A stretch of DNA of 64,000 nucleotides from Poriferisodalis sp022821985 (GTDB lineage: Bacteria; Actinomycetota; Acidimicrobiia; Acidimicrobiales; Poriferisodalaceae). The position numbers and the translations under genes are program-made. The notes under the pieces were generated by a model. That model did not search any database. It was not told the origin of the DNA and saw nothing but the letters and a program-made list of their open reading frames with translations. The stretch covers positions 3,596,001-3,660,000 of the forward strand of contig NZ_OZ244781.1 of the NCBI RefSeq assembly GCF_965219595.1, in the 5' to 3' direction. Positions within the stretch are counted from its first letter, which is position 1. Every line of letters begins with the position of its first letter. Shown here piece after piece: positions 8,318-17,120 of this stretch.

Positions 8318-10351
8318 ATGGACAACAAGTCACCTGGGTTGATTTCACCGTTGCCGGGCAGCTTGGCGCCGCACCGGGCGAGGTACCTGCCGATCGTGGA
8401 CCGGCCGCGTATCCGGTGGCCGAACGATGCGCGGGTGGCACTGTGGATCGCTCCGAACGTGGAGCACTACGAGTTCCTGCCGCCGCGGGACCCCCAGCGC
8501 AACACCTGGACACGCTCGCCGCATCCCGATGTGCAGGGCTACGGCTACCGCGACTACGGCAACCGGGTGGGCTTCTGGCGCATGGCAGAGGTGCTTGACC
8601 GATTCGGCGTCGTCGCCACGGCCTCCACCAATCTCGCAGTGTTCGACCACTACCCCGAAGTCGGCGCTGCCATGGTCGAGCGCGGGTGGGAGATCATGTC
8701 CCACGGCATCTACAACACCCGCTACATCTCCTCGATTGACGAGACCGCAGAACGGGCGTTTTACATCGAGTGCATCGAGGCGCTGCGCAGCCACACCGGC
8801 CAGCAGTTGCGGGGAATGCTCGGCCCTGCCGTGTCCAACACCGCGGCGACGCCCGACTTGATGGCCGAGGCGGGTTTGATCTATCACGCCGACTGGTTCC
8901 ACGACGACCAGCCCGTGCCGCTGGCAACCCGCAGCGGTCAGCGGCTGGTGTCGGTGCCGTATTCGATGGAACTGAACGACGTGCCGGTGTTCACCCAGCA
9001 TTTCGACACCGACGAGTTCGTGAAGATGGCCAGGGCCCAGCTCGATGTTCTGCGGCGCGAAGCCGACGACGGCGCCGGCGGCCGGGTGATGTGCGTGGCG
9101 CTGCACCCCTACCTGATGGGCATGCCGCACCGGGTCGACGGACTCGCAGCGATGCTCGACTACCTGATGAGCCACGACGACGTGTGGCAGACCACCGCCA
9201 GCCAGATCGCCCAGCACTACCTCGATCATCACTACGACGATTTCGTCGCCCACGAACCTGAGCCGCCGACGGATCGCCCCAAGGTCGTGGCGCCTGCCGC
9301 GACCGGCTCGGCTGGCACCGCCGCTGCTAGCCCGGGCTCCGCCGGCCAGGTCGCCGGGGGCCCCGCTAGTGGTGACCGAGCCCAGGCCTACGAGTTCGGC
9401 CCGGCCCAGCACCAGCACGGCATGGACCACCCCTACTACGAGTGGTCGCCGCTACCGAGCCGGCCCCGATTCGAATGGCCCGATCGCAGCCCGCTGGCCG
9501 TCGGCGCGGTCATCGTGCTCGAGCACGTCGAGTGGGAGCCTCCCCCTGACGCCTACTCGCTGCGCCGTCGCAGCGGCGGTCTGGCACGGCTGCCCGCTCC
9601 CGACTACCCCCAGCTCACGATCCGCGAGTACGGCCACCGGGTCGGCATATTTCGCCTGGTTGACCTGCTGGAGCGGCACGGTGTCGCCGCCACCATCGCC
9701 GTGGATGCGCTGACCGCGGAGCACTACGGCTGGTTGGTCTCGCATCTGGCTGAGCGTGGATGCGAGATCGCCGGTCGGGGCGTCGCAGCCACCCGGCTCA
9801 TCACATCCAAGAACACTGAAGAAGAAGAGCGGAACGCCATCGCCCGGAGCCTCGACGCGATCGAGTCGGCCACCGGCGCCCGCCCGACCACATGGTTTTC
9901 CGCCGAGGGGGTCGAGTCGTTCCGCACGCCAGCGCTGCTGGCAGAGGCAGGGGTCGACACCGTGCTCGATTGGCCCAACGACGAGCAGCCCGTTGCAATC
10001 ACGACAGAAGGCGTGCTGCCCGGCGTGCAGCGGCCCGAGGGCGCGGCGCCGATGGTGTCGTTGCCGCTGTTCCTCGAAGCCGACGACGAGTTCGCACTGT
10101 GGCACCGGCGGGTGTCGCTGGAAGGCTGGCGCGACATCATCACCGGCGCCGCAGCCCGCATGCACCGCGACGGTGCCGAGCACCCGGCCGGAAGTCGCCT
10201 GCTGATGCTCACGCTGCGTCCTTGGCTTGCAGGTCAGCCCTTCCGGGCGCAGGTACTCGACGATGCACTCGCCCAGGTGACCGCACTCGGAAGTCTCCAC
10301 ACGGCCACCGCAAGTGAGCTGGCTGCCCACGCGCGTCCGACGCTGCGCTGA
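8318..10351 (+). CDS. Tandem polysaccharide-deacetylase-like (NodB/PuuE allantoinase-type) protein
   Basis: The 677 residues hold two homologous NodB-fold halves (about 1-315 and 385-677) joined by an Ala/Gly/Pro-rich linker. Both halves open with RPR-(I/F)-x-WP and share (D/E)YG-(N/H)RVG followed by a (M/L)x2-(V/L)L(D/E)R-x-GV-x-AT helix. Half 1 keeps IAPNVEHYE and the MSHGIYNTRY motif typical of metal-independent PuuE-like allantoinases and related amidohydrolases. In half 2 the corresponding motif is AGRGVAATRL, with the His lost, so that half is probably a non-catalytic or altered copy. Likely role: hydrolysis of an amide or cyclic amide, with substrate unknown. No signal peptide is seen, so it is probably cytoplasmic. 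Confidence 0.75.
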   Translation: MDNKSPGLISPLPGSLAPHRARYLPIVDRPRIRWPNDARVALWIAPNVEHYEFLPPRDPQRNTWTRSPHPDVQGYGYRDYGNRVGFWRMAEVLDRFGVVATASTNLAVFDHYPEVGAAMVERGWEIMSHGIYNTRYISSIDETAERAFYIECIEALRSHTGQQLRGMLGPAVSNTAATPDLMAEAGLIYHADWFHDDQPVPLATRSGQRLVSVPYSMELNDVPVFTQHFDTDEFVKMARAQLDVLRREADDGAGGRVMCVALHPYLMGMPHRVDGLAAMLDYLMSHDDVWQTTASQIAQHYLDHHYDDFVAHEPEPPTDRPKVVAPAATGSAGTAAASPGSAGQVAGGPASGDRAQAYEFGPAQHQHGMDHPYYEWSPLPSRPRFEWPDRSPLAVGAVIVLEHVEWEPPPDAYSLRRRSGGLARLPAPDYPQLTIREYGHRVGIFRLVDLLERHGVAATIAVDALTAEHYGWLVSHLAERGCEIAGRGVAATRLITSKNTEEEERNAIARSLDAIESATGARPTTWFSAEGVESFRTPALLAEAGVDTVLDWPNDEQPVAITTEGVLPGVQRPEGAAPMVSLPLFLEADDEFALWHRRVSLEGWRDIITGAAARMHRDGAEHPAGSRLLMLTLRPWLAGQPFRAQVLDDALAQVTALGSLHTATASELAAHARPTLR

Positions 10352-10420
10352 GCCAGCCGAACACTGCGGCTCATCTGCCCCTGCACCTGCACCATCCGAC
10401 GTTGCTGCGAGCGGGAGCAG

Positions 10421-11776
10421 CTACTGCAGGCGCCAGGCTCCCGGCTCGGGAACGGGCAGGCCGAGGTGGTCGCGCAGCGTCGTGCCGTCGTACTCGGTGC
10501 GGAACACGCCGCGGCGCTGCAGCTCGGGCACGACCAGCTCGACGAAGTCCTCGAACGCTCCCGGCATGTGGGTGCCCGCAATCACGAAGCCGTCGACGGC
10601 GCGCTCGGTAAACCACTCCTCGAAGTGGTCGGCCAACTCGACCGGCCCGCCCACGGTCGGGTGGGCCAGCCGACCCCGGCCTGACACCTGCACGAAGTCG
10701 CGCACGGTGGGGTTGGCCCGCCCGGTGATCTGCAGCACTTGGTTGCGGATGCCCTGGATGCCGGTCATGGCGTCGAGGTCGTCGTCGGAGAGCGGCTCGT
10801 CCAGCTCACGGCTCGCGAAATCGAAGTTCAGCCCCTCCGACAGCAGCGAGAGGTCGTCCACCAGCGTCGGCAGCTCGTCGTAGGCGGCACGGCGGTCCTC
10901 GGCCTCAGACATGGTGCGGCCCACCACCGGGAATGTGAGGTTGGTGATCTTGACGTGGTCCGGATCGCGGCCGAGTGCCTCTATCTGTGATTTCACCGCG
11001 GCGTAGTGCTCCACGGCGGCATCCATCCGCACCTGGCTCACGAACAGCAGCTCGCCCCAGCGGGCGGCGAAGGTGGTGCCGCGGCCGCTCTGGCCGGCCT
11101 GGATGACCACCGGGTGCCCCTGCGGGGTGCGCGGCACCGTGAACGGCCCGCGAGACGTGAACCACTGGCCCCGGTGGTCGAGCCGGTGCACCCGATCGCC
11201 GTGCGCGTACAGCCCCGTCGCCCGGTCGGCGGCGATGGCGTCGGCCTCCCACGTGTCCCAGTGGCCGTGCACCACCTCCATGAACTCATCGGCCCGGTCG
11301 TAACGCACGTCATGGGCGGGGGCCTCCGCCAAGCCCATGTTGCGGGCTTCGTTGTCGTTAACTGACGTCACGACATTCCACGCCGCTCGTCCGCCCGTGA
11401 GATGGTCGAGCGTGGCGAACACCCGAGCGACATGGAAGGGCTCGTAGTAGGTGGTCGAGTAAGTGGCACCCAAGCCGAGCCGTGTGGTGGCCATGCCCAT
11501 CGCGGTCAGCACCGTGACCGGGTCGAGCTTCACGCAACGGATGCCCGCCTCGACGGTGTGACGGTGGTCGCCACCGAGCATGTCGGGCATCGCCAGCCGG
11601 TCATCAAAGAAGCCAAGATCGAAGCAGCCCGCTTCGAGCACCTGGCCGATGTGCCGGTAGTAATCGAAGCTGGTGACGTCGTGGCGGGCGTCGGAATGCC
11701 TCCAGGCGGCGGGGATGGTCGTGCAGTTCTGCGCCTGCAGGAAGCCCACCAGCACGATCTGACGCTGAGCGTTCAC
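10421..11776 (-). CDS. FMN-dependent NtaA/SnaA/DszA-family monooxygenase
   Basis: This is a luciferase-like flavin monooxygenase of the nitrilotriacetate monooxygenase component A group (NtaA, SnaA, DszA/SoxA), which uses reduced FMN from a partner reductase. The 451-residue length is typical. Diagnostic stretches are the TIM-barrel start IVLVGFLQAQ, FDLGFFDDRLAMPD, TTRLGLGATYSTTYYEPFHVAR, GRAAWNVVTSVNDNEARNMG and HPVVIQAGQSGRG. No flavin reductase gene is adjacent, so the partner must be encoded elsewhere. The gene converges on the deacetylase with a 69-base gap and diverges from the Nudix gene. The natural substrate (chelator, sulfone, alkyl amine or similar) cannot be inferred. Confidence 0.88.
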   Translation of the reverse strand: MNAQRQIVLVGFLQAQNCTTIPAAWRHSDARHDVTSFDYYRHIGQVLEAGCFDLGFFDDRLAMPDMLGGDHRHTVEAGIRCVKLDPVTVLTAMGMATTRLGLGATYSTTYYEPFHVARVFATLDHLTGGRAAWNVVTSVNDNEARNMGLAEAPAHDVRYDRADEFMEVVHGHWDTWEADAIAADRATGLYAHGDRVHRLDHRGQWFTSRGPFTVPRTPQGHPVVIQAGQSGRGTTFAARWGELLFVSQVRMDAAVEHYAAVKSQIEALGRDPDHVKITNLTFPVVGRTMSEAEDRRAAYDELPTLVDDLSLLSEGLNFDFASRELDEPLSDDDLDAMTGIQGIRNQVLQITGRANPTVRDFVQVSGRGRLAHPTVGGPVELADHFEEWFTERAVDGFVIAGTHMPGAFEDFVELVVPELQRRGVFRTEYDGTTLRDHLGLPVPEPGAWRLQ

Positions 11777-11881
11777 GCCCAGCGATGGTAGAGAGCAATC
11801 GCACCCGAGGGCGGCTCACCGGCGGCTCCGCTTACAGATCTGACTGCATCCCGTGTTCGTCGGACAGGCAGCGGGAGAGTC

Positions 11882-12694
11882 GTGGTGTCAGACTCTGCGG
11901 CCATGTCGAGCGCTGCGTCGAGCCCGAGTCGAGCGGTGAGGCCGGCTGGCGAGATCGCGCACGACGCCGCGTTGCGGGAACGGCTGGTGGCCAACCTGGC
12001 CCGCCATGAGGTGCGGCAGCACCCGGGCGAGGGACGCAAGCATGCGGCGGTTGCAGTGATCGTGCTGGACAGCGACGCCGACCTGCACGGATCCGATCCC
12101 GCTTTCAGCGGCCTGGGTGCCGAAGAACGGCGCGAGCTGCTGGCGGACATTCCGGGAGCTGTCGACGACCCGACGCTGACCGGCGATGTCGAGGGGACAG
12201 CCGGGGGTGCATCAGTGCTGCTGACGCGGCGAGGCTCACACCTGCGGGGCCACCGCGGCCAGTGGGCGCTGCCAGGAGGCCGGGTGGACGACGGCGAGAC
12301 CGTGCTCGAAGCGGCAATCCGGGAGTGCTCCGAAGAAGTCGGCCTGGAGCTGACCGGCGACGACCTGCTCGGCCAGCTCGACGACTACCCCACCCGCTCG
12401 GGCTATGTCATCAGCCCGTTCGTGTTCTGGCTGTCTGATGACCGTGAGCCGGTGGCAAATCCGGCCGAGGTGGCCTCAGTGCATCGGGTGTCCCTGCGAG
12501 AGCTGATCCGGCCCGACTCCCCCCGATTCGTGAGCATCCCTGAGAGCGACCGTCCCGTCGTGCAGGTCCCCATCGGCGGCGACCTGATCCATGCACCCAC
12601 CGGCGCGGTGCTCTACCAATTCCGCGCCGTCGCCTACGACGGCCTCAACACCCGCGTCGACGAACTGGAACAGCCCGTATTCGCCTGGCGCTAG
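11882..12694 (+). CDS. Nudix hydrolase, CoA-pyrophosphatase-like
   Basis: It hydrolyses a nucleoside diphosphate linked to another moiety. The Nudix box is intact: G-x5-E-x7-REUxEExGU is read from GGRVDDGE through RECSEEVGL (about residues 135-160). It is preceded by LLTRRGSHLRGHRGQWALPG, which matches the UPF0035 signature of coenzyme A pyrophosphatases (NudL/YeaB). The start used is GTG 11882, preceded by a GGGAGAG ribosome-binding sequence; ATG 11903 is an alternative. The N-terminal 50 residues are an Ala-rich/helical extension. It may act in CoA-ester housekeeping, fitting the many acyl-CoA enzymes nearby; this last point is inference. Confidence 0.85.
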   Translation: MVSDSAAMSSAASSPSRAVRPAGEIAHDAALRERLVANLARHEVRQHPGEGRKHAAVAVIVLDSDADLHGSDPAFSGLGAEERRELLADIPGAVDDPTLTGDVEGTAGGASVLLTRRGSHLRGHRGQWALPGGRVDDGETVLEAAIRECSEEVGLELTGDDLLGQLDDYPTRSGYVISPFVFWLSDDREPVANPAEVASVHRVSLRELIRPDSPRFVSIPESDRPVVQVPIGGDLIHAPTGAVLYQFRAVAYDGLNTRVDELEQPVFAWR

Positions 12695-12715
12695 CGATGC
12701 GGCACGAATGCCATA

Positions 12716-12816
12716 GCTGCGGAGGCGGCAGGAGACTCTGCGACGTTGCGACCTGCTGAATCGCTGGTCGCTGGTCGCTGGTCGCTGGTCGCTGAGGGTC
12801 CTGCCGCCTCCGCAGC
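12716..12816. repeat. 18-bp perfect inverted repeat flanking a heptamer array
   Basis: The arms gctgcggaggcggcagga (12716-12733) and its exact reverse complement (12799-12816) enclose 65 bases. The structure fills the gap between two convergent genes. It could fold into a long hairpin serving as a bidirectional terminator, or be a small non-autonomous or REP-like element. No target-site duplication is evident. Confidence 0.6.
12761..12795. repeat. Heptanucleotide tandem repeat (tcgctgg)
   Basis: Four perfect copies of tcgctgg are followed by a fifth with one mismatch (tcgctga). They lie inside the loop of the inverted repeat at 12716-12816 and are non-coding. The copy number could vary by replication slippage. 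Confidence 0.85.
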
Positions 12817-12839
12817 GGGCGCACATGCTTGAGGACCAC

Positions 12840-14150
12840 CTAACCGAGCACGGACATTGACGAGCCGTGGAGGTCACGGTTGCGCGAGAACGTGCCCATG
12901 TCGATGTCGAAGCCGGTGTGCTTGCCGGTCACCACGACCGGATCCGCATCGTGGTCGTGGCCGGCCTCGACCGCACCGATCAACTCGGCCATGCAGTGAC
13001 CGGCCACCGCAGCATTCTTGAACTGGTTGCCGCTGGTGCCGATAGCCACGTAGAACCCGTCCAGCGACGTGCGGTCGTAGATCGGGATCCAGTCGTCAGT
13101 CACGTCGTACACGCCCACGACGCCCCTCGGCTGGTGCGGCAATCCCAGGTCGGGCATGCGCCGGGCGAACCGCAGCACGTGGGTCTCCCACTGCTCACGG
13201 GTGAGATCCTGCGAGCAATCGTCGACCTCGTCGGCGGTGAGCCATTCCAGGTCCGCCATGTCGAGTTCGAGCGAGCCGATCAGGATGTTGTTGCCCACCT
13301 CGGGCCGCACGTAGCAGCCGCAGTCGTCGTCGGCCATGGCCGCGCCGACGTGCTCGAAGTCGACCCCAGCCGGTGAGGGCACGTGGTACACCTCCTTGCG
13401 CTGTGGCCGGGTGCTGACCGTCATGTCGTCAAGTACGCCCGCCAGTTCGTTGATGGCACTGCTGTGCGGACCGGCGACATTCACGACCACGGGCGCAGCC
13501 AGCACGTCGCCATCCGCCAGCACGACGCCCTCGGCTCGACCTGATCCGGCGATCCCCACCACGGTCTCGCCGAAGCGAAACTCTGCCCCGGCGGCTTCCG
13601 CCGCCAGCCGGAGATTGTGAGCCGCGAGCTGCGGGTCGCCGACATAGCCGGCTTCGGGCGTCCACAGCGCACCGTCCAGCTGCGATGTCGGCTCGGCCCA
13701 GAAGTCGGGATCGGCGATCTGCCGGGGCGGGCCGAATCGCGAGAGATCGAAGAATCCAAGCCGGGCGGCCGCCTCGTCACGATCCCAGACTTCGTAGGGC
13801 ACGCCGAGCGCGTCGAAGTGCGGCACCGGCAGCAGGTGCGGGCCGTCGCCGCTGATCAGCGTCAGCATCCCGCACATCGTGAACGTGGAGTAGCCGGCCT
13901 CGTCGCAGTCGCCGATGTGATCGGGCCAGTTCAGCCAGTACTGCAAACCCTCGTACGACATCGCCACGCCCGCCCGGGTGGAGTAGGTGAACCGCACGAT
14001 GGCCGAGGACGAGCTGGTGGAACCCTGGCCGGCGCCAGGGTTGCGATCCACACCCACTACCCGCCAGCCACGCCGGGCCAGCTCGCAGGTGACGGCGTTG
14101 CCGATGACGCCCGCCCCGATGACAACGGCGTCGTAGCTCTGCTCGCTCAT
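12840..14150 (-). CDS. FAD-dependent amine/amino-acid oxidoreductase (DAO family)
   Basis: This is a D-amino-acid-oxidase/sarcosine-oxidase-type flavoprotein (436 residues). The dinucleotide-binding motif VIGAGVIGNAVTCELARRGW is at residues 10-30, followed by the acidic strand end VVGVDRN. The FAD-contacting STSSSSAIVRFTYS lies near 45, and the C-terminal IGTSGNQFKNAAVAGHCMAE is characteristic of the family. It probably oxidises the C-N bond of a secondary or primary amino acid, giving an imine and hydrogen peroxide or reduced acceptor. It lies 5 bases downstream of the M24 peptidase gene in the same direction, so the two are likely co-transcribed and may process the same peptide- or amino-acid-derived substrate. 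Confidence 0.85.
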   Translation of the reverse strand: MSEQSYDAVVIGAGVIGNAVTCELARRGWRVVGVDRNPGAGQGSTSSSSAIVRFTYSTRAGVAMSYEGLQYWLNWPDHIGDCDEAGYSTFTMCGMLTLISGDGPHLLPVPHFDALGVPYEVWDRDEAAARLGFFDLSRFGPPRQIADPDFWAEPTSQLDGALWTPEAGYVGDPQLAAHNLRLAAEAAGAEFRFGETVVGIAGSGRAEGVVLADGDVLAAPVVVNVAGPHSSAINELAGVLDDMTVSTRPQRKEVYHVPSPAGVDFEHVGAAMADDDCGCYVRPEVGNNILIGSLELDMADLEWLTADEVDDCSQDLTREQWETHVLRFARRMPDLGLPHQPRGVVGVYDVTDDWIPIYDRTSLDGFYVAIGTSGNQFKNAAVAGHCMAELIGAVEAGHDHDADPVVVTGKHTGFDIDMGTFSRNRDLHGSSMSVLG

Positions 14151-14155
14151 CCGGT

Positions 14156-15517
14156 TCAGCCGATACGGATCGGCTTGCCGATAGCGGCGGTCAGCACCTC
14201 GGGATCTCCGTCGGTCACCAGCACGTCGTCCTCGATGCGGATGCCGCCGAAGTCCCGCAGCTCATCGACGCGATCCCACACGACGCTCTCGGCGAACTTC
14301 TCCCGCCGGGCCGGGTCGCCGAGCAGTGCGTCGATGAAGTAGATGCCCGGCTCGACGGTGGTGACCATGCCCGGCTCGAGGAGACGGTTCGGACCCAGCC
14401 TCGACAGCAGCGGATCGTCGCTGGGTTCGCGGCTGTAGGGGACGCTCGTGATGTCGTGCACCGACAGTCCCAGCAGGTGGCCGAGGCCGTGGGGGAAGAA
14501 CAGGGCGACGGCGCCTTGGGTCACCAGCTCGACGGGGTCGCCGCGCAGCAGTCCCATCTCGACCAGGCCCGCACCGAGGATGCGGGCGGCAGCCAGGTGC
14601 ACCTCCTTCCACACCATGCCGGGACGGCACATGTCGATGGTCTGCTGCTGGGCGCTGAGCACCAGCTTCCACAGGAACTCCTGCTCGTCGGTGGGATCAG
14701 CACCCACGACCATCGTGCGGGTGACGTCGCTGGCGTAGCCGCCGAACTGTGCGCCGGCGTCGATGAGCAGCAGGTCGCCAGCTTCAACTGTGCGGGTCGC
14801 GGGACGCAGCGGGTCGTCGCCTGCGTAGACGTAGTGCAGGTAGGCGCCATGCGGCCCGGAGGCCACGATGCTGTCGTAGGCCACCCGGGGTGCTCCTGCG
14901 GCGTAGAACTGCGCCTCCATGCCGACCTGGATCTCACGCTCGGTCATGCCAGGCGCCGCATGCTGGTACACCCACTCGAACCCCGCCGTACTGGCCGCAG
15001 CAGCCTGCCGGATGTCGTCGAGTTCCGCATCGTCCTTGGTCATGCGCTCGAGCGCGATCGCGGCACTCAGACGCAGCACGGCGTTCACAGGGTCTTGCGC
15101 TTCGCCGTCCTCTGACGTGGCCGGCGGGGGCAGCACCTCGGGCATGGTCGCGCCGGCGCCCAGCTCGATGACAGCGCGGTCGCTGCGCTGCTCCAGCCAG
15201 ACCTCCAACTCGTCCAGCGGCTGACCGACCGGTGTCGGCGGTTGCTCCCAGACGAGCCGCTCGGGCGTGAAACGGGGCCCGAACAGCTCCCACTCGCCAG
15301 CGGCGGCGTCGAACGCCAGCGTCGTGCCGGGCGAGCCCACCGCCGCCAGATAGGCGACATCGGGATGGGGCAGGAACGCAAAGTGCTGATCGGTACCGGA
15401 CCAGCCCGCCGGCTCGCCGGCGCGCAAGACCACTACTTCGTCGGCGAGCTCCCAGCGCTTGGCCACTCGCGCCCGCCGCTTCGCCAACACGTCCTCTGTC
15501 GGCTTCACGCCGCGCAC
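14156..15517 (-). CDS. M24-family metallopeptidase (Xaa-Pro aminopeptidase type)
   Basis: This dinuclear metal aminopeptidase (453 residues) removes N-terminal residues preceding proline. The N-terminal creatinase-like domain spans about 1-170 and the pita-bread catalytic domain about 175-440. All five metal ligands can be read: LLIDAGAQ and YASDVTRT (two Asp), the His of FFPHGLGHLLGLSVHD, Glu in TTVEPGIYF and Glu in GIRIEDDVLV. This pattern is that of PepP/PepQ. A PepP-type N-terminal motif, FLPHPDVAYLAAVG, is present. It is followed after 5 bases by the DAO oxidase gene, probably in an operon. The promoter is presumably in the 50-bp divergent gap with the carboxyltransferase gene at 15568. 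Confidence 0.9.
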   Translation of the reverse strand: MRGVKPTEDVLAKRRARVAKRWELADEVVVLRAGEPAGWSGTDQHFAFLPHPDVAYLAAVGSPGTTLAFDAAAGEWELFGPRFTPERLVWEQPPTPVGQPLDELEVWLEQRSDRAVIELGAGATMPEVLPPPATSEDGEAQDPVNAVLRLSAAIALERMTKDDAELDDIRQAAAASTAGFEWVYQHAAPGMTEREIQVGMEAQFYAAGAPRVAYDSIVASGPHGAYLHYVYAGDDPLRPATRTVEAGDLLLIDAGAQFGGYASDVTRTMVVGADPTDEQEFLWKLVLSAQQQTIDMCRPGMVWKEVHLAAARILGAGLVEMGLLRGDPVELVTQGAVALFFPHGLGHLLGLSVHDITSVPYSREPSDDPLLSRLGPNRLLEPGMVTTVEPGIYFIDALLGDPARREKFAESVVWDRVDELRDFGGIRIEDDVLVTDGDPEVLTAAIGKPIRIG

Positions 15518-15567
15518 CCTAACGCCACGGACGCGGCCCGCCCGCGCGATCTCTAGGTTCTTGCTGC

Positions 15568-17103
15568 GTGAGTGACGAAGCTTCTCCGGAACCAGATGTG
15601 CCGCCGCTGCTGGCTAAGGCCATGGCCGCAAAGGAGGCGACGCTGGACGAGGCGCGTCCCAAAGCGGTGGCCCGGCAGCACGCCCGCGGCCGGTGGACCG
15701 CCCGAGAGCGCATCGCCGCCCTGTTCGATCCCGGCACATTCGTGGAATACGGCCAGCTCGCACAGCCCCAGATCCGCTCACTGGGCGACGCGCCAGCCGA
15801 CGGCCTCGTCATGGGCGTCGGTCTCGTGGACGGCGTTTCGGTGTGCGCCTTCACCTACGACTACACGGTGATGGGCGGCAGCCAGAGCCCGCACAACCAT
15901 CGCAAGGTGGACCGGATGATGGAGGTGGCCGAGCGAAACCGCTGGCCGGTCATTTTCTGGTCCGAAGGTGCCGGAGCGCGCGCCACCGAGCTGTACTACG
16001 CGAGCGGCACGGTGACGACCTTCATACAGCTGGCAAAGATGTCGGGACTGGTGCCGATCGTCACGATCCTGTCGGGACCGAGCTTCGCGGGGCAGGCGAA
16101 CATCGCCGGAACCTCCGACGTGGTGATTGCGACGAGGGACTCGACGATGGGACTGTCGGGACCCCCGCTGGTGAGGTCCGCCACCGGCGAGGACTTGACC
16201 CCCGAGGAACTGGGCCCCATGTCGTTGCATGAGCGGACCGGCACCGTCGAATTGGTAGTTGAGGACGAAGCGGAGGCCCTGCAGACAGCGCGCAGGTACC
16301 TGTCGTATTTCACCGACGTGGCAGCTCCTCCGCCGCCGGTCGCGCACGATCAGACGCCGCTGAGGTCCATAGTCCCGGAGAACCCGCGCCGCGCCTACGA
16401 CGTGCGCAAGATTGTGGCGACGCTGGCCGACGAGGACTCTGTGATGGAGCTTCGCCCCCTCTTCGGCCGATGCCTGTCAACCTCGCTGTGCCGCATCGCA
16501 GGACACCCTGTCGGCGTGCTCGCGAACAACCCGATGTTCGGGGCGGGCGCCATCGATGCCGAAGGCTCGGCCAAGTTCTCGCGCTTCGTCGAGCTGTGCA
16601 ACGCCTACGACCTGCCGCTGCTGTTCCTGTGCGACACACCCGGCTTCATGATCGGGACGGCTGCCGAGAAATCAGCAATCGTGCGTCACAGCGCCCGCAC
16701 CCTGGTGGCGCTGAGCACCGCCGACGTGCCGATCCTCACCGTGATTCTGCGCAAGGCCTACGGCCTCGGCTACTACGCAATGGGCTGCGACGCGCTGGAT
16801 CCCGACTTGTATGTCGGCTGGCCGACCGCCGAATTCGGCGGCATGGGCCTCGAAGGCGCGGTCAACATCGTGTTCCGCGACGAGCTCGAAGCTGCGCCCG
16901 ACGAGGCTACGGAGCGTCAGATCCGAGACCGGCGCGTCGCGGAGTGGAAGGAGCGCAACACCGGCCTGGAATACGCTCGGTCGTTCCTGCTGGACGACAT
17001 CATCGATCCGGCCGAGACGCGAGACCTGATCGCCCGCTTGCTCGCGACGTTCCCGACACCGGCACGGCGCGAGGGGCGCAAGCACCCCATCGATCCCTGG
17101 TAG
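15568..17103 (+). CDS. Acyl-CoA carboxylase carboxyltransferase (beta) subunit
   Basis: This stand-alone carboxyltransferase subunit of 511 residues (GTG start) is of the PccB/AccD/methylcrotonyl-CoA type. Recognisable segments are GGSQSPHNHRKVDRM, FWSEGAGARATE (N-terminal crotonase half), GVLANNPMFGAGAID, LLFLCDTPGFMIG (C-terminal half) and the C-terminal motif GRKHPIDPW, close to that of the fusion at the window start (KKRPMVDTW). It lacks any biotinyl domain, so it must work with a separate biotin carboxylase/carrier subunit, not seen here. It is monocistronic in this window. Confidence 0.9.
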   Translation: MSDEASPEPDVPPLLAKAMAAKEATLDEARPKAVARQHARGRWTARERIAALFDPGTFVEYGQLAQPQIRSLGDAPADGLVMGVGLVDGVSVCAFTYDYTVMGGSQSPHNHRKVDRMMEVAERNRWPVIFWSEGAGARATELYYASGTVTTFIQLAKMSGLVPIVTILSGPSFAGQANIAGTSDVVIATRDSTMGLSGPPLVRSATGEDLTPEELGPMSLHERTGTVELVVEDEAEALQTARRYLSYFTDVAAPPPPVAHDQTPLRSIVPENPRRAYDVRKIVATLADEDSVMELRPLFGRCLSTSLCRIAGHPVGVLANNPMFGAGAIDAEGSAKFSRFVELCNAYDLPLLFLCDTPGFMIGTAAEKSAIVRHSARTLVALSTADVPILTVILRKAYGLGYYAMGCDALDPDLYVGWPTAEFGGMGLEGAVNIVFRDELEAAPDEATERQIRDRRVAEWKERNTGLEYARSFLLDDIIDPAETRDLIARLLATFPTPARREGRKHPIDPW

Positions 17104-17120
17104 CGGCGCCCCGGCCTTGA

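Noticed and set aside
12761..12795. CRISPR-like array
   Set aside because: Units are 7 bp, contiguous and without spacers; it is a simple tandem repeat.
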